64,000 nucleotides of DNA from the NCBI RefSeq assembly GCF_017306545.1, contig NZ_JAFKID010000007.1, positions 124,001 to 188,000 of the forward strand, in the 5' to 3' direction. Within the stretch, counting starts at the first letter, position 1. Each line of letters opens with the position of its first letter. Made by a program: the position numbers and the translations under genes. The DNA is from Mesorhizobium sp. (GTDB lineage Bacteria > Pseudomonadota > Alphaproteobacteria > Rhizobiales > Rhizobiaceae). Shown here piece by piece: positions 1-9,518 of this stretch. The notes below the pieces were generated by a model. The model was not told the DNA's origin. It did no database searches and worked only from the letters and a program-made list of their open reading frames with translations.

Positions 1-58
1 TTTGCCCATGGGATTTTTCTCTCTCTTTTTTCATGCCGCGAAGGCGGGCTATTCCGTT

Positions 59-148
59 TCAGGGCGAAGTTTTGAGGCGCAGCATGAAAAGCACGAACAA
101 TCCTGAAAGCGCGTAGCCGGTCCGTGTCTTCGCGGTCTCGCTCATCAT
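59..148 (-). pseudogene. possible 5' remnant of a DoxX-like membrane protein gene
   Basis: A 29-codon frame begins with two ATG codons and reads MSETAKTRTGYALSGLFVLF before it diverges and stops. The opening resembles the N-terminus and first membrane helix of small DoxX-type proteins as I remember them, which are usually 120-140 residues long. After the helix no reading frame continues the family pattern. It may be a gene that lost its 3' part, or a chance frame. There is no independent support. Confidence 0.22.
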
Positions 149-266
149 GTCTCTCCTGGCCTGCAATCGTCGGCGATGCGGCAAGGACGGCTCACGGCGG
201 ACAGTTCCGACATGGCGTGGAAGTTTTCCTGGGAAATGGAGCGGCGTAGGTCGTGAGCCGTGCGGC

Positions 267-932
267 TTACCGCATCGCGGCGGCCTGCGCGTGCAGCCGC
301 AGAAGCGACATCAGCCGGTCGGCCTCGCGCTCGGCCTGCTCCTCGTCGCGCTCGAGGATAGCGCCGATCAGGGCGACATGGTTGGCGGCGGATTCGGCCA
401 GCCCCGTGCCGCTCTGGAAGCGATACCAGAAACGCCGGCTGTGGGTCTGCAAGGGGGCCGCCACGCGGGCTGCGAACTGGTTGTCGGCCGCGCGCGCCAG
501 CACTTCGTCAAGCGATTTGTCGGCCTCCAGGAAGCCGAGGACGTCGTCGGCGAGCACTGCGTCGTGCATGGCGATCGCCGTCGTCTGGAACTGGGCTGCC
601 GCATCGGCGGTCAGAAACCGGGCGGCCGAGCGGGCGAGCACCGCCTCGACGCCGCGGCGTGCGTCGATGACGCGCAGCCAGTCGGCGGCATAGAGCGGCG
701 CCACGACGATGCCGGCGCGGGGACGGACCTCCAGCAACCCTTCCCAGGTCAGCCGCTGGATCGCCTCGCGCACCGGCGTGCGGCCGAGCGACAGACGCTC
801 GACCAATACGCGCTCCGTGACTACGGCGCCGGGCGCCAGTTCCAGCGTGACAATCATCCTTTCCAGGGCGCGGTAGGCCCTGGCGCTCGCCAGTTCCGCC
901 GACTGGTCGCTTCGTCCCGCCAATGCATCCAC
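267..932 (-). CDS. GntR-family (FCD subgroup) transcriptional regulator
   Basis: This 221-residue protein has an N-terminal winged helix (about residues 15-75, including GRTPVREAIQRLTWEGLLEV, the family recognition-helix region) and an all-helical FCD ligand-binding domain (about 85-215). The start is GTG at 932, preceded by AGGAG with a 7-base gap. FCD regulators bind small carboxylates, amino acids or sugar acids and usually repress a neighbouring catabolic operon. It is divergent from a DadA-like oxidoreductase and a hydroxyproline-epimerase remnant, so hydroxyproline or another D-amino acid is the likely signal; that is inference. Two copies of TGATATATCA lie just upstream and are its probable binding sites. 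Confidence 0.85.
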   Translation of the reverse strand: MDALAGRSDQSAELASARAYRALERMIVTLELAPGAVVTERVLVERLSLGRTPVREAIQRLTWEGLLEVRPRAGIVVAPLYAADWLRVIDARRGVEAVLARSAARFLTADAAAQFQTTAIAMHDAVLADDVLGFLEADKSLDEVLARAADNQFAARVAAPLQTHSRRFWYRFQSGTGLAESAANHVALIGAILERDEEQAEREADRLMSLLRLHAQAAAMR

Positions 933-955
933 GGTGAATCTCCTGTACCGGCTTT

Positions 956-965
956 TGATATATCA
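956..965. promoter_or_regulatory. palindromic operator candidate TGATATATCA (copy 1)
   Basis: A perfect 10-base palindrome 24 bases upstream of the GntR start codon. An identical copy lies 54 bases further away, about five helical turns, so both would face the same side of the DNA. AT-rich palindromes of this kind are typical FCD/GntR operators, and the position suggests autoregulation. Confidence 0.6.
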
Positions 966-1009
966 AGCCGCGCGGGTCGTTGACAAACAAATCCGGCAAG
1001 ATATATACG

Positions 1010-1019
1010 TGATATATCA
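1010..1019. promoter_or_regulatory. palindromic operator candidate TGATATATCA (copy 2)
   Basis: Second exact copy of the palindrome at 956-965, within the divergent promoter region between the GntR regulator and the DadA-like gene. The AT-rich surroundings contrast with the GC-rich neighbourhood. Confidence 0.6.
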
Positions 1020-1251
1020 GACTGTCGTCTCCACGTTCTCATCTGCCCGGTGCACAACATCAAGCTGGCGTGAATGGCTGTCATCGGCGCCTGTGGTCGC
1101 ATGTGCATGACGTGCCGGTCACTTGCCGGTGAAATCCGGCCCCAGGCGGTGCGAAGGGGATGGCTCCCAGCCTGCCGGGAGGGGATGCCGATCGCTTTCC
1201 GCTGCGGCCGCGCCGTGGCGCCGGAGGACGGGCAGGGCCGGAGTATCGGAA

Positions 1252-2574
1252 GTGTCGGAAATCCAGGAAGGGGAGAGCGGCCCCTCATCCGCCCTTCGGA
1301 GGCCGTCTCCTCGCGAACGGGGAGACGGCAATACCGTTGCGATCGTCGGTGCCGGCATCGTCGGCATCTGCGCGGCAACCAATCTGGCCGAAGCGGGATA
1401 TGCCGTCACCGTCTACGATCGCAGCGGCATCTGCGAGGAAACCTCGTCCGGCAATGCGGCGGCTCTCGCCTTTCCCGATCCGCTGCCGCTGGCACACAAG
1501 GGCATGCTGAAGAAGCTGCCGGGCTGGATGATGGACCCGCTCGGCCCGCTTTCCATTCCGCCCGCCTATCTTCCCAAATTGGCGCCCTGGCTGATCCGCT
1601 TCCTGCGTGCCGGCGACCCCCGCAAGTTCGACGCCAGCCTGACGGCACAGGCGGCGATGATGCGGCTGGCCGAAAGCGAGTGGGCCGGGCTTGCCGAACG
1701 GGCCGGCGCGGCCGGCATGGTCAGCCACGAAGGCGCGATCGATCTTTACGAAGGCGAGGCGGAGTTCAAGACGTCGCTGCCCGGCTGGGCGGCGCGCGAC
1801 CGTTTCGGCATTCCTTACGAGCATGTCTCGGGGGCGCGGCTGGCGGAGTTGCAGCCGGGCCTGTCGCCGCGTTTCACCCACGGCACGTTCATGCCGAGCT
1901 GGAAGACGGTTGCCGATCCGAAGCTCTTCGGCAAGGCGATCTGGACCTATGCAGAGACGCTCGGTGCAAAATTCGAAAAGCGGACGGTGGCCGATACGAG
2001 AACGGTTCCGGGAGAGCGCGGGGCTGAGATCGAGTTCGCCTTCGCCGACGGGACGAAGGCGCGCGCCGGCACCTTGGTCGTCTGCGCCGGTGCCTGGTCG
2101 CATCTCCACGCCGCGCGTTTCGGCGATCGTATCCCGCTGGAGACGGAGCGCGGCTACAACACGACGCTGCCGGTGGGCGCCTTCGATCTCAAGCGGCAGA
2201 TCACCTTTGCCGGCCACGGCTTCGTCGTCAGCCCGCTCGTCACCGGCGTGCGCATCGGCGGCGCGGTCGAACTTGCGGGCCTCAAACGGCCGCCGAACTA
2301 TGCGCGCTCGAAGGCGATGCTCGAGAAGGCGAAGCTGTTCCTGCCGGGTTTGAAGGCCGAGGGCGGACGCGAGTGGATGGGCTACCGTCCGTCGCTGCCG
2401 GATTCGCTGCCGGTGATCGGCCGGGCGCGCCAGGCCCGCAACGTCGTCTATGCTTTCGGCCACGGTCATCTCGGCCTGACGCAGTCGGCCGCTGCCGGCC
2501 GGCTCGTGCGCGACCTGATTTGTGAAAAAACGTCGCCGATCGATCTTGCGCCGTTCAGTCCGCAGCGCTTTTAG
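1252..2574 (+). CDS. FAD-dependent D-amino-acid dehydrogenase (DadA-like; D-hydroxyproline dehydrogenase candidate)
   Basis: The protein has a DadA/DAO FAD-binding fold. The dinucleotide motif VAIVGAGIVG opens the homologous part, ETSSGNAAA is the usual second motif, and a C-terminal GHGHLGLTQSAAAG segment closes the FAD site. It would oxidise a D-amino or imino acid and feed electrons to the respiratory chain. The start is unusual. No ATG, GTG or TTG lies between the palindromic repeat at 1280-1330 and the FAD motif, so translation must begin upstream of the repeat. GTG at 1252 has GGAG eight bases before it and gives 440 residues, about 27 of them from repeat and leader DNA. Next to the epimerase remnant the natural substrate would be cis-4-hydroxy-D-proline. 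The gene may be impaired by the repeat. Confidence 0.72.
   Translation: MSEIQEGESGPSSALRRPSPRERGDGNTVAIVGAGIVGICAATNLAEAGYAVTVYDRSGICEETSSGNAAALAFPDPLPLAHKGMLKKLPGWMMDPLGPLSIPPAYLPKLAPWLIRFLRAGDPRKFDASLTAQAAMMRLAESEWAGLAERAGAAGMVSHEGAIDLYEGEAEFKTSLPGWAARDRFGIPYEHVSGARLAELQPGLSPRFTHGTFMPSWKTVADPKLFGKAIWTYAETLGAKFEKRTVADTRTVPGERGAEIEFAFADGTKARAGTLVVCAGAWSHLHAARFGDRIPLETERGYNTTLPVGAFDLKRQITFAGHGFVVSPLVTGVRIGGAVELAGLKRPPNYARSKAMLEKAKLFLPGLKAEGGREWMGYRPSLPDSLPVIGRARQARNVVYAFGHGHLGLTQSAAAGRLVRDLICEKTSPIDLAPFSPQRF
1280..1330. repeat. RIME-like palindromic intergenic repeat
   Basis: The segment resembles the dispersed rhizobial repeat that starts CCCCTCATCCGCCCTTCGG and ends in a hairpin with GGGGAG. 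Here the hairpin has perfect 8-base arms, CCGTCTCC at 1303-1310 and GGAGACGG at 1321-1328, around a 10-base loop. It lies inside the apparent reading frame of the DadA-like gene, in frame and without stop codons. Recognition is from memory of such elements, not from alignment. Confidence 0.6.
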
Positions 2575-2601
2575 TTTCTCCGCACAAACCAACAGGGTCA
2601 C

Positions 2602-2883
2602 ATGTCCCGCCACACCTTCACCTGCATCGACGGCCACACCTGCGGCACCGGCACGTCGGCCCGCATGGCGCAGTTTCACGCCAACGGGCGGCTGAAGGGC
2701 GACGATTTCGTCCACGAGTCCGTCATCGGCTCGCTGTTCAAGGGCCTGGCCGAAAAGCAGGTCGGCGTCGGCAACAAGCCGGCCATCATCCCCTCCATCG
2801 GAGGCTGGGCGAGGCAGACCGGCTTCACCACAATCTTCATCGACGAACGCGATCCGTTCGCCCATGGCTTCGTCGCCAAATAG
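2602..2883 (+). pseudogene. 4-hydroxyproline 2-epimerase (proline racemase family), internally deleted remnant
   Basis: The frame encodes 93 residues where the family has about 330. Residues 1-14 (MSRHTFTCIDGHTCG region) match the N-terminus of rhizobial hydroxyproline epimerases. From CGTGTSARMAQF onward it matches only the last 80 or so residues, ending with the conserved IFIDERDPFAHGF. The C-terminal catalytic cysteine (CGTGTS) survives, but the whole middle, including the first catalytic cysteine, is gone. The join falls where HTCG and PCGTGTS share the sequence TGCGGC, so a deletion of roughly 700 bases between short direct repeats is the simplest explanation. It lies 27 bases after the DadA-like gene, as an operon partner would. 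No epimerase activity is expected. Confidence 0.82.
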
Positions 2884-3219
2884 GAGGGATTTCACGGCTC
2901 CGTGAGCTGGAAGAGGGTAAATCGAAGGGCTGAAATCCGCGCAATTTTCTGCTCCATCAAATTCTTTTGACGGGGGATTCTTCGAAAAGTGATGCAAACT
3001 CTCCAAGAATCATCAAAGACATTGCGTTATGCCAATGATACGGTCCGCCGTGGTCTATGGGGACGGATGCAACGCACGGGGGTGCCGGACAGCGTGCCGC
3101 AAGGATACGCTGCCGGGTGAAAATTTCACGTTGCAATCCGGTCCCGAACCCTTAGGACTAGGGGAAATACGAAAGAGGGCGCGTCCCGCAGGGCGACGCC
3201 TCAGGGGAGCCTTCTGAAT
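2884..3219. other. intergenic region upstream of the liv operon
   Basis: A 336-base gap. A 62-codon frame at 3029-3217 has no recognisable features and is probably chance. The region presumably carries the liv promoter; AGGGGAG at about 3203-3209 is the likely ribosome-binding site of livH. I see no clear promoter boxes, operator or RNA element. Confidence 0.5.
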
Positions 3220-4122
<903 letters not shown>

Positions 4123-4126
4123 TCCC

Positions 4127-5518
4127 ATGACCGTCACCGTTTCCACCTCGCGCGACACGGTCGCCAACCCTGTCGCGCGCGCCGTGCGCGAGGCGCTGTT
4201 CGCCGGCGTTATCTCGTTCGGCATGTTCGTGCTGCTGATCGGGCTCAAGACCGACCAGAACATCCGCAACGAACTCGTCCTGGTGCCGCGCTGGGGCCTG
4301 CTGGCCGCCGTGGTGGCGCTGGTCATGCTCGGCCGCTTTCTCTATGTCGGCTTCATCGCGCCGGCTATGGAGCGGGCCAAGGCCGAGCAGGCCAAGGCGC
4401 CTGTCGTCGTCAAGGAGCCGGGCTTCATCCGCCGCAACTCCAACAGGATCGGCATCGCCATCCTGTTCGTGTTCCCGATCGTGGCGGTGTCGCTGGTCGG
4501 CCTCCAGGGCTCGCTCAAATGGGTCGACAATTTCGGCATCCAGATCCTCATCTACGTGATGCTGGCCTGGGGCCTGAACATCGTCGTCGGCCTCGCCGGC
4601 CTGCTCGATCTGGGCTATGTCGCCTTCTATGCCGTCGGCGCCTATTCCTACGCGCTGCTCGCCTCGCATTACGGGCTGTCGTTCTGGATTCTCCTGCCCT
4701 GCGCCGGCATCATGGCGGCGATGTGGGGCGTCATCCTCGGTTTCCCGGTGCTCAGGCTGCGCGGCGACTATCTGGCCATCGTGACGCTCGCCTTCGGCGA
4801 GATCATCCGCATGGTGCTGATCAACTGGCGCGAAGTCACCAACGGCTCGGCCGGCATCTCCAGCATTCCCAAGGTGTCCTTCTTCGGGCTGATGTCGTTC
4901 AACGTCAGCGACCCGAACTACATCGCCAAGGTGCTGGGCATCGCCACGTCGGGTGTCTACTACAAGATTTTCCTCTACTACCTCATCCTGCTGCTTTGCC
5001 TGCTCACCGCCTTCGTCACCATCCGGCTGCGCCGGCTGCCGGTGGGGCGGGCGTGGGAAGCGCTGCGCGAGGACGAGATCGCCTGCCGCTCGCTCGGCAT
5101 CAACACCACCACGACGAAGCTGACGGCCTTTGCCACGGGCGCCATGTTCGGCGGTTTCGCCGGCTCCTTCTTCGCCGCCCGCCAGGGCTTCGTGTCGCCT
5201 GAATCCTTCGTCTTCCTCGAATCGGCGATCATCCTCGCCATCGTGGTGCTGGGCGGCATGGGTTCGCTCGGCGGCATCGCGGTGGCGGCGGTGGTGATGA
5301 TCGGCGGCACCGAAATCCTGCGCGAATTGCAGTTCCTGAAGGCGGTCTTCGGGCCGAACTTCACGCCTGAACTCTACCGCATGCTTTTGTTCGGCATGGC
5401 CATGGTCATCGTCATGCTGTGGAAGCCGCGCGGCTTCGTCGGCTCTCGAGAACCGACGGCCTTCCTGAAGGAACGAAAAGCCGTGTCCACCTCCTTCACC
5501 AAGGAAGGCCACGGCTGA
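4127..5518 (+). CDS. livM: branched-chain amino-acid ABC transporter permease LivM
   Basis: A 463-residue permease. The first 120 residues hold extra membrane helices of the DUF3382 type found on long LivM proteins. The core permease follows, with GLLDLGYVAFYAVGAYSYAL, LRGDYLAIVTLAFGEIIR, the cytoplasmic coupling segment GRAWEALREDEIACRSLGIN, and GGMGSLGG. It pairs with LivH in the membrane. Its TGA stop overlaps the livG ATG as ATGA, so translation of the two is probably coupled. Confidence 0.95.
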   Translation: MTVTVSTSRDTVANPVARAVREALFAGVISFGMFVLLIGLKTDQNIRNELVLVPRWGLLAAVVALVMLGRFLYVGFIAPAMERAKAEQAKAPVVVKEPGFIRRNSNRIGIAILFVFPIVAVSLVGLQGSLKWVDNFGIQILIYVMLAWGLNIVVGLAGLLDLGYVAFYAVGAYSYALLASHYGLSFWILLPCAGIMAAMWGVILGFPVLRLRGDYLAIVTLAFGEIIRMVLINWREVTNGSAGISSIPKVSFFGLMSFNVSDPNYIAKVLGIATSGVYYKIFLYYLILLLCLLTAFVTIRLRRLPVGRAWEALREDEIACRSLGINTTTTKLTAFATGAMFGGFAGSFFAARQGFVSPESFVFLESAIILAIVVLGGMGSLGGIAVAAVVMIGGTEILRELQFLKAVFGPNFTPELYRMLLFGMAMVIVMLWKPRGFVGSREPTAFLKERKAVSTSFTKEGHG

Positions 5519-6984
5519 TGAACGCGAGCGCGAATACGCCCATGACCGACACCATCCTCAACGTCGAACACCTGTCGATGAAGTTCGGCGGCCTGGTCGC
5601 CATCGGCGACCTGTCGTTCCAGGTCCGGCGCGGCGAGATCACCGCGCTGATCGGCCCCAACGGCGCCGGCAAGACGACCGTGTTCAACTGCATCACCGGC
5701 TTCTACAAGCCGACCGAGGGCATGATCACGCTCGCCCGCCGCGACGGTTCGACCTATCTGCTGGAACGGCTGCCGAACCATGAGATCCCGGCGCGCGCCA
5801 AGGTGGCGCGCACCTTCCAGAACATTCGCCTGTTCTCCGGCATGACGGCGCTGGAGAACCTCCTGGTGGCGCAGCACAACAAGCTGATGAAGGCCTCCGG
5901 CTACACGTTCCTCGGCCTGTTCGGCTTTTCCAGCTACCGCGCCGCCTCGGCCGAATCCATCGAGCTTGCCAAGCACTGGCTGGAGAAGGCCGATCTCATC
6001 GACCGCGCCGACGATCCGGCCGGCGACCTGCCTTACGGCGCTCAGCGGCGCCTCGAGATCGCGCGGGCCATGTGCACGGGCCCCGAGCTTCTGTGCCTCG
6101 ACGAGCCGGCCGCCGGCCTCAACCCGAAAGAGTCGCTGGCCCTCAACACGCTGCTGATGGACATCAAGAACAACACCGGCACCTCCATCCTGCTGATCGA
6201 GCACGATATGTCGGTGGTCATGCAGATTTCCGATCACGTCGTGGTGCTCGAATACGGCCGCAAGATCTCCGACGGCGATCCGCAGGCCGTGCGCACCGAC
6301 CCGAAGGTCATCGCCGCCTATCTCGGCGTCGACGACGAGGAGGTCGAGACAGTACTGACGGAAGTCGGCGACGAGGAGGTGATCGAGCAGCTCGACACCG
6401 GTCCCGATCCGGACCAGGGGCCGCAGAGTTCCGCTTCGATGATGGCCGGCCCGCTTTCCGACACGGTCGAGCACGGCGACGCGGGTGAGCGGGTGACGGT
6501 GTCGAAGGGCGCCTCCAAGGCCGCCCAGGTCGAGGCGCGCGCCAAGGCGTCTGCCGCCAGGCCGCAAGCCGCGGCCGCGGCGAAGACGGCTGGCAAGGCC
6601 GCGGGCGGAACCAAGGCGAAGACGGCCGCCGCCAAGCCCGCTGCGAAGGCGGCGGCTGCCAAGCCATCGGCTGCGCCGGCGAAGAAAGCCGCGGGTGTCT
6701 CCAACAGGTTGGCGGCGCCGCGCGGCGGCCGCGAGGACGACCTCCTGGTCATCAAGGGCATCGGCCCGGTTAACAAGAAGAAGCTCAACGAGCACGGCAT
6801 CTTCCATTTCGATCAAGTCGCCGCCTGGAAAAAGGCCGACATCGAAGCGGTCGAGGCCTATCTCGCCTTCGACGGGCGCATCGCCCGCGAGGACTGGATC
6901 GGCCAGGCCAAGGTTCTGGCAAGAGAGGCCGCCAAGGCCGGCACGGCGAAAAGTACCCCCAGCAAGCGTGGAGGGCGTAAATAA
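5518..6984 (+). CDS. livG: LivG ABC ATPase with C-terminal Ala/Lys-rich linker and helix-hairpin-helix-like domain
   Basis: Residues 1 to about 265 form a LivG ATPase: Walker A GPNGAGKT (46-53), signature region LPYGAQRRLEIARA, Walker B LLCLDEPAAGLNP and switch LIEHD. A normal LivG stops near 260 residues, but this frame continues to 488. The extra part has an acidic stretch (about 275-320), an Ala/Lys/Pro-rich linker (about 330-400), and a compact domain starting EDDLLVIKGIGPVNKKKLNEHGIFHFD. That domain resembles the helix-hairpin-helix-like tail seen on some alphaproteobacterial NADH dehydrogenase subunit E and L21-type proteins. The frame is unbroken and ends on the livF ATG (TAATG overlap), which argues against a sequencing error. 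The tail's role is unknown. Confidence 0.9.
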   Translation: MNASANTPMTDTILNVEHLSMKFGGLVAIGDLSFQVRRGEITALIGPNGAGKTTVFNCITGFYKPTEGMITLARRDGSTYLLERLPNHEIPARAKVARTFQNIRLFSGMTALENLLVAQHNKLMKASGYTFLGLFGFSSYRAASAESIELAKHWLEKADLIDRADDPAGDLPYGAQRRLEIARAMCTGPELLCLDEPAAGLNPKESLALNTLLMDIKNNTGTSILLIEHDMSVVMQISDHVVVLEYGRKISDGDPQAVRTDPKVIAAYLGVDDEEVETVLTEVGDEEVIEQLDTGPDPDQGPQSSASMMAGPLSDTVEHGDAGERVTVSKGASKAAQVEARAKASAARPQAAAAAKTAGKAAGGTKAKTAAAKPAAKAAAAKPSAAPAKKAAGVSNRLAAPRGGREDDLLVIKGIGPVNKKKLNEHGIFHFDQVAAWKKADIEAVEAYLAFDGRIAREDWIGQAKVLAREAAKAGTAKSTPSKRGGRK

Positions 6985-7712
6985 TGGCCGGCGCACCGCT
7001 GCTCGACGTCAGGGGCGTCGAGACTTACTACGGCAACATCAGGGCGCTGAACGGCGTCAACGTCTCCGTCAACGAGGGCGAAGTGGTGGCACTGATCGGC
7101 GCCAACGGCGCCGGCAAGTCGACGCTGATGATGACCATTTTCGGTGCGCCGAGGGCGCGCCGGGGCACCATCACCTTCGCCGGCACCGACATCACCACGC
7201 TGCCGACGCACGAGATCGCCCGCCTGCGCATCGCGCAGTCGCCGGAAGGGCGGCGCATCTTCCCGCGCATGACGGTGATGGAAAACCTTCAGATGGGCGC
7301 CAGCCTCGACAACCTCAAATATTTCGACGAGGACGTCGAGAAGGTGTTTACGCTGTTCCCGCGGCTCAAGGAGCGCATCAGCCAGCGCGGCGGCACGCTG
7401 TCGGGCGGCGAGCAGCAGATGCTGTCGATCGGCCGCGCGCTGATGGCGAGGCCGAAGCTCCTGCTGCTGGACGAGCCGTCGCTGGGGCTTGCGCCGCTGA
7501 TCGTCAAGCAGATCTTCGACGCCATCCGCGAGTTGAACCGCAGCCAGGGGCTCACCGTCTTCCTGGTCGAGCAGAACGCTTTCGGCGCGCTGAAGCTCGC
7601 CACCCGCGGCTACGTCCTGGTGAACGGCAACGTCACCATGAGCGGCACCGGCAAGGAGCTTCTCGCCAATCCCGAAGTGCGAGCGGCCTATCTTGAAGGC
7701 GGCCATCACTGA
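6984..7712 (+). CDS. livF: branched-chain amino-acid ABC transporter ATPase LivF
   Basis: A 242-residue ATPase with Walker A GANGAGKST, a Q-loop near AQSPEGRRIFPRMTV that carries the LivF-specific EGRRIF motif, signature LSGGEQQMLSIGRALM, Walker B LLLLDEPSLGLAP and switch LVEQN. It pairs with LivG to power LivHM. It is of normal family length, so the C-terminal extension is confined to LivG. The start codon overlaps the livG stop. Confidence 0.95.
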   Translation: MAGAPLLDVRGVETYYGNIRALNGVNVSVNEGEVVALIGANGAGKSTLMMTIFGAPRARRGTITFAGTDITTLPTHEIARLRIAQSPEGRRIFPRMTVMENLQMGASLDNLKYFDEDVEKVFTLFPRLKERISQRGGTLSGGEQQMLSIGRALMARPKLLLLDEPSLGLAPLIVKQIFDAIRELNRSQGLTVFLVEQNAFGALKLATRGYVLVNGNVTMSGTGKELLANPEVRAAYLEGGHH

Positions 7713-7729
7713 ACCTTGGAGACTTCGAC

Positions 7730-8077
7730 ATGCAGGGCATTCTCCACGAGGAAGGCTCGATCTGGCAGTTCCTGTTCATCACGGTGCTCCTCGGCGGCTG
7801 GGCCGCCTGGATGACCGGCAAGGCGGCGGCGCAGACCTGGCGTCCGCTGACGGTGCTGTTCTTCTACACGCTGGGCCTCGGGCTCGCCGTGCGCTTCATC
7901 CATCATGCGCTGTTCGACGGCACGATGTTTTCGCTGCACTACTATGTCATCGACACAGTCGTGCTGATGATCTTCAGCTTCCTCGGCTATCGATACACAA
8001 GAACCAACCAGATGGTGACGCAGTACAACTGGCTTTACGAACGGGCCTCTCCGCTGAGCTGGAAACCGAAAGGTTGA
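7730..8077 (+). CDS. DUF6867 family small membrane protein
   Basis: A 115-residue protein with about three hydrophobic helices (residues 12-30, 40-60 and 68-88). Family members of this kind sit between livF and livK in rhizobial liv operons; their function is not known. The start lies 17 bases after livF, with a weak TTGGAG ribosome-binding site, so it is co-transcribed with the transporter. An accessory role in the LivHMGF complex is a guess from position. Confidence 0.8.
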   Translation: MQGILHEEGSIWQFLFITVLLGGWAAWMTGKAAAQTWRPLTVLFFYTLGLGLAVRFIHHALFDGTMFSLHYYVIDTVVLMIFSFLGYRYTRTNQMVTQYNWLYERASPLSWKPKG

Positions 8078-8156
8078 GGTTTATCATTAACGCCGCTTTG
8101 GGACGAAACGGCGTGACAACCGCCCTGAAATGGGCAAAGTACGCCTTCTGCGATAA

Positions 8157-8194
8157 GGGTGGGCATCGCATGAAGGCATCATCCACGCCCACCC
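8157..8194. repeat. intercistronic hairpin before livK
   Basis: GGGTGGGC at 8157-8164 pairs perfectly with GCCCACCC at 8187-8194 across a 22-base loop. No T-run follows, so it is not a classic terminator. Structures here often protect or separately terminate the abundant binding-protein message; livK starts 20 bases downstream. Confidence 0.5.
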
Positions 8195-8213
8195 CGTAAA
8201 TGGGAGCGTATCT

Positions 8214-9329
8214 ATGAAGAAAGCACTCTTGTCCGCTGTTGCCCTGACCGCGCTCGTCGCGTTCGGCGGCAGCGCGTGGGCTGACGTCCTCATCGGCGTC
8301 GGCGGACCGGTCACTGGCCCGAACGCCGCTTACGGCGCGCAGTTGCAGAAGGGCGCCGAGCAGGCCGTGGCCGACATCAACGCCGCCGGCGGCATGAACG
8401 GCGAGAAGATCAAGCTCGAGATCGGCGACGACCAGTCCGATCCGAAGCAGGGCATTTCGGTTGCCAACAAATTCGTTGCCGATGGCGTCAAGTTCGTCGA
8501 CGGCCACTTCAATTCCGGCGTGACCATCCCGGCCTCCGAAGTCTATGCCGAGAACGGCATGGTTGTCGTGTCGCCGGCCGCGACCAATCCGCAGCTGACC
8601 GAGCGCGGCCTGTGGAACACGTTCCGCGTCTGCGGCCGTGACGACCAGCAGGGCGGTATCGCCGGCAAGTACATCGCCGACAACTTCAAGGACGCCAAGG
8701 TCGCCGTCATCCACGACAAGACGCCGTACGGCCAGGGCCTTGCCGACGAAACCAAGAAGGCGATGAACGCCAACGGCATCAAGGAAGTGATGTACGAAGG
8801 CGTCAACGTCGGCGACAAGGACTTCTCGGCCCTCATCGCCAAGATGAAGGAAGCCGGCGTGACCCTGATCTACTGGGGCGGCCTGCACACCGAAGCCGGC
8901 CTGATCATTCGCCAGGCGGCCGACCAGGGCCTGAAGGCCAAGCTGATGTCGGGCGACGGCATCGTCACCAACGAGCTGGCTGCCATCGCCGGCGACGCGG
9001 TGATCGGCACGCTCAACACGTTCGGCCCCGATCCGCGCCTGAACCCGGCCAACAAGGAAATCGTCGAGAAGTTCCGCGCAGCGGGCTTCGAGCCGGAAGC
9101 CTACACGCTTTACTCTTATGCCACCATGCAGGTCATCGCAGCCGCCGCGAACGCGGCCAAGTCGAACGATCCGCAGGAAGTGGCCAAGGCGTTGCATGAA
9201 AAGGGTCCGTTCAAGACGGTGCTGGGCGACCTCGCCTTCGACGCGAAGGGCGACCCGAAGCTGCCGGGCTACGTCATGTACGAATGGCGCAAGGGCGACG
9301 ACGGCAAGATCTCGTGGTTCCCGAAATAA
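8214..9329 (+). CDS. livK: branched-chain amino-acid ABC transporter substrate-binding protein
   Basis: A 371-residue periplasmic binding protein. Residues 1-23 are a signal peptide ending in SAWA before [12 protein letters not shown]. The type I fold has the LivJ/LivK pattern: [26 protein letters not shown], the ligand-loop region [13 protein letters not shown], and [17 protein letters not shown] lies seven bases before the ATG. It delivers leucine, isoleucine, valine or a similar amino acid to LivHM. It is followed at once by a strong terminator, so it closes the operon. Confidence 0.93.
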   Translation: MKKALLSAVALTALVAFGGSAWADVLIGVGGPVTGPNAAYGAQLQKGAEQAVADINAAGGMNGEKIKLEIGDDQSDPKQGISVANKFVADGVKFVDGHFNSGVTIPASEVYAENGMVVVSPAATNPQLTERGLWNTFRVCGRDDQQGGIAGKYIADNFKDAKVAVIHDKTPYGQGLADETKKAMNANGIKEVMYEGVNVGDKDFSALIAKMKEAGVTLIYWGGLHTEAGLIIRQAADQGLKAKLMSGDGIVTNELAAIAGDAVIGTLNTFGPDPRLNPANKEIVEKFRAAGFEPEAYTLYSYATMQVIAAAANAAKSNDPQEVAKALHEKGPFKTVLGDLAFDAKGDPKLPGYVMYEWRKGDDGKISWFPK

Positions 9330-9351
9330 CGGATCGTCCTCGATCCTTCGG

Positions 9352-9380
9352 AGGCCCGGCGCATGCGCCGGGCCTTTTTG
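9352..9380 (+). terminator. rho-independent terminator after livK
   Basis: Perfect inverted repeat AGGCCCGGCGC / GCGCCGGGCCT (9352-9362 and 9365-9375) followed by a T-run at 9375-9379. It ends the liv operon. Confidence 0.92.
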
Positions 9381-9518
9381 TTTGTCGGCCGGTCGGTCCC
9401 CGATGTTGGTTCCGGCTCGTTCAACCGGTTTAAAATTCCATCTGCGATTTTGTTTGCACCGCAACATTTTCCCGTTATTCATGAGCCGCCTCAAACTTTC
9501 CCCAACGGGAGCGCGCTC

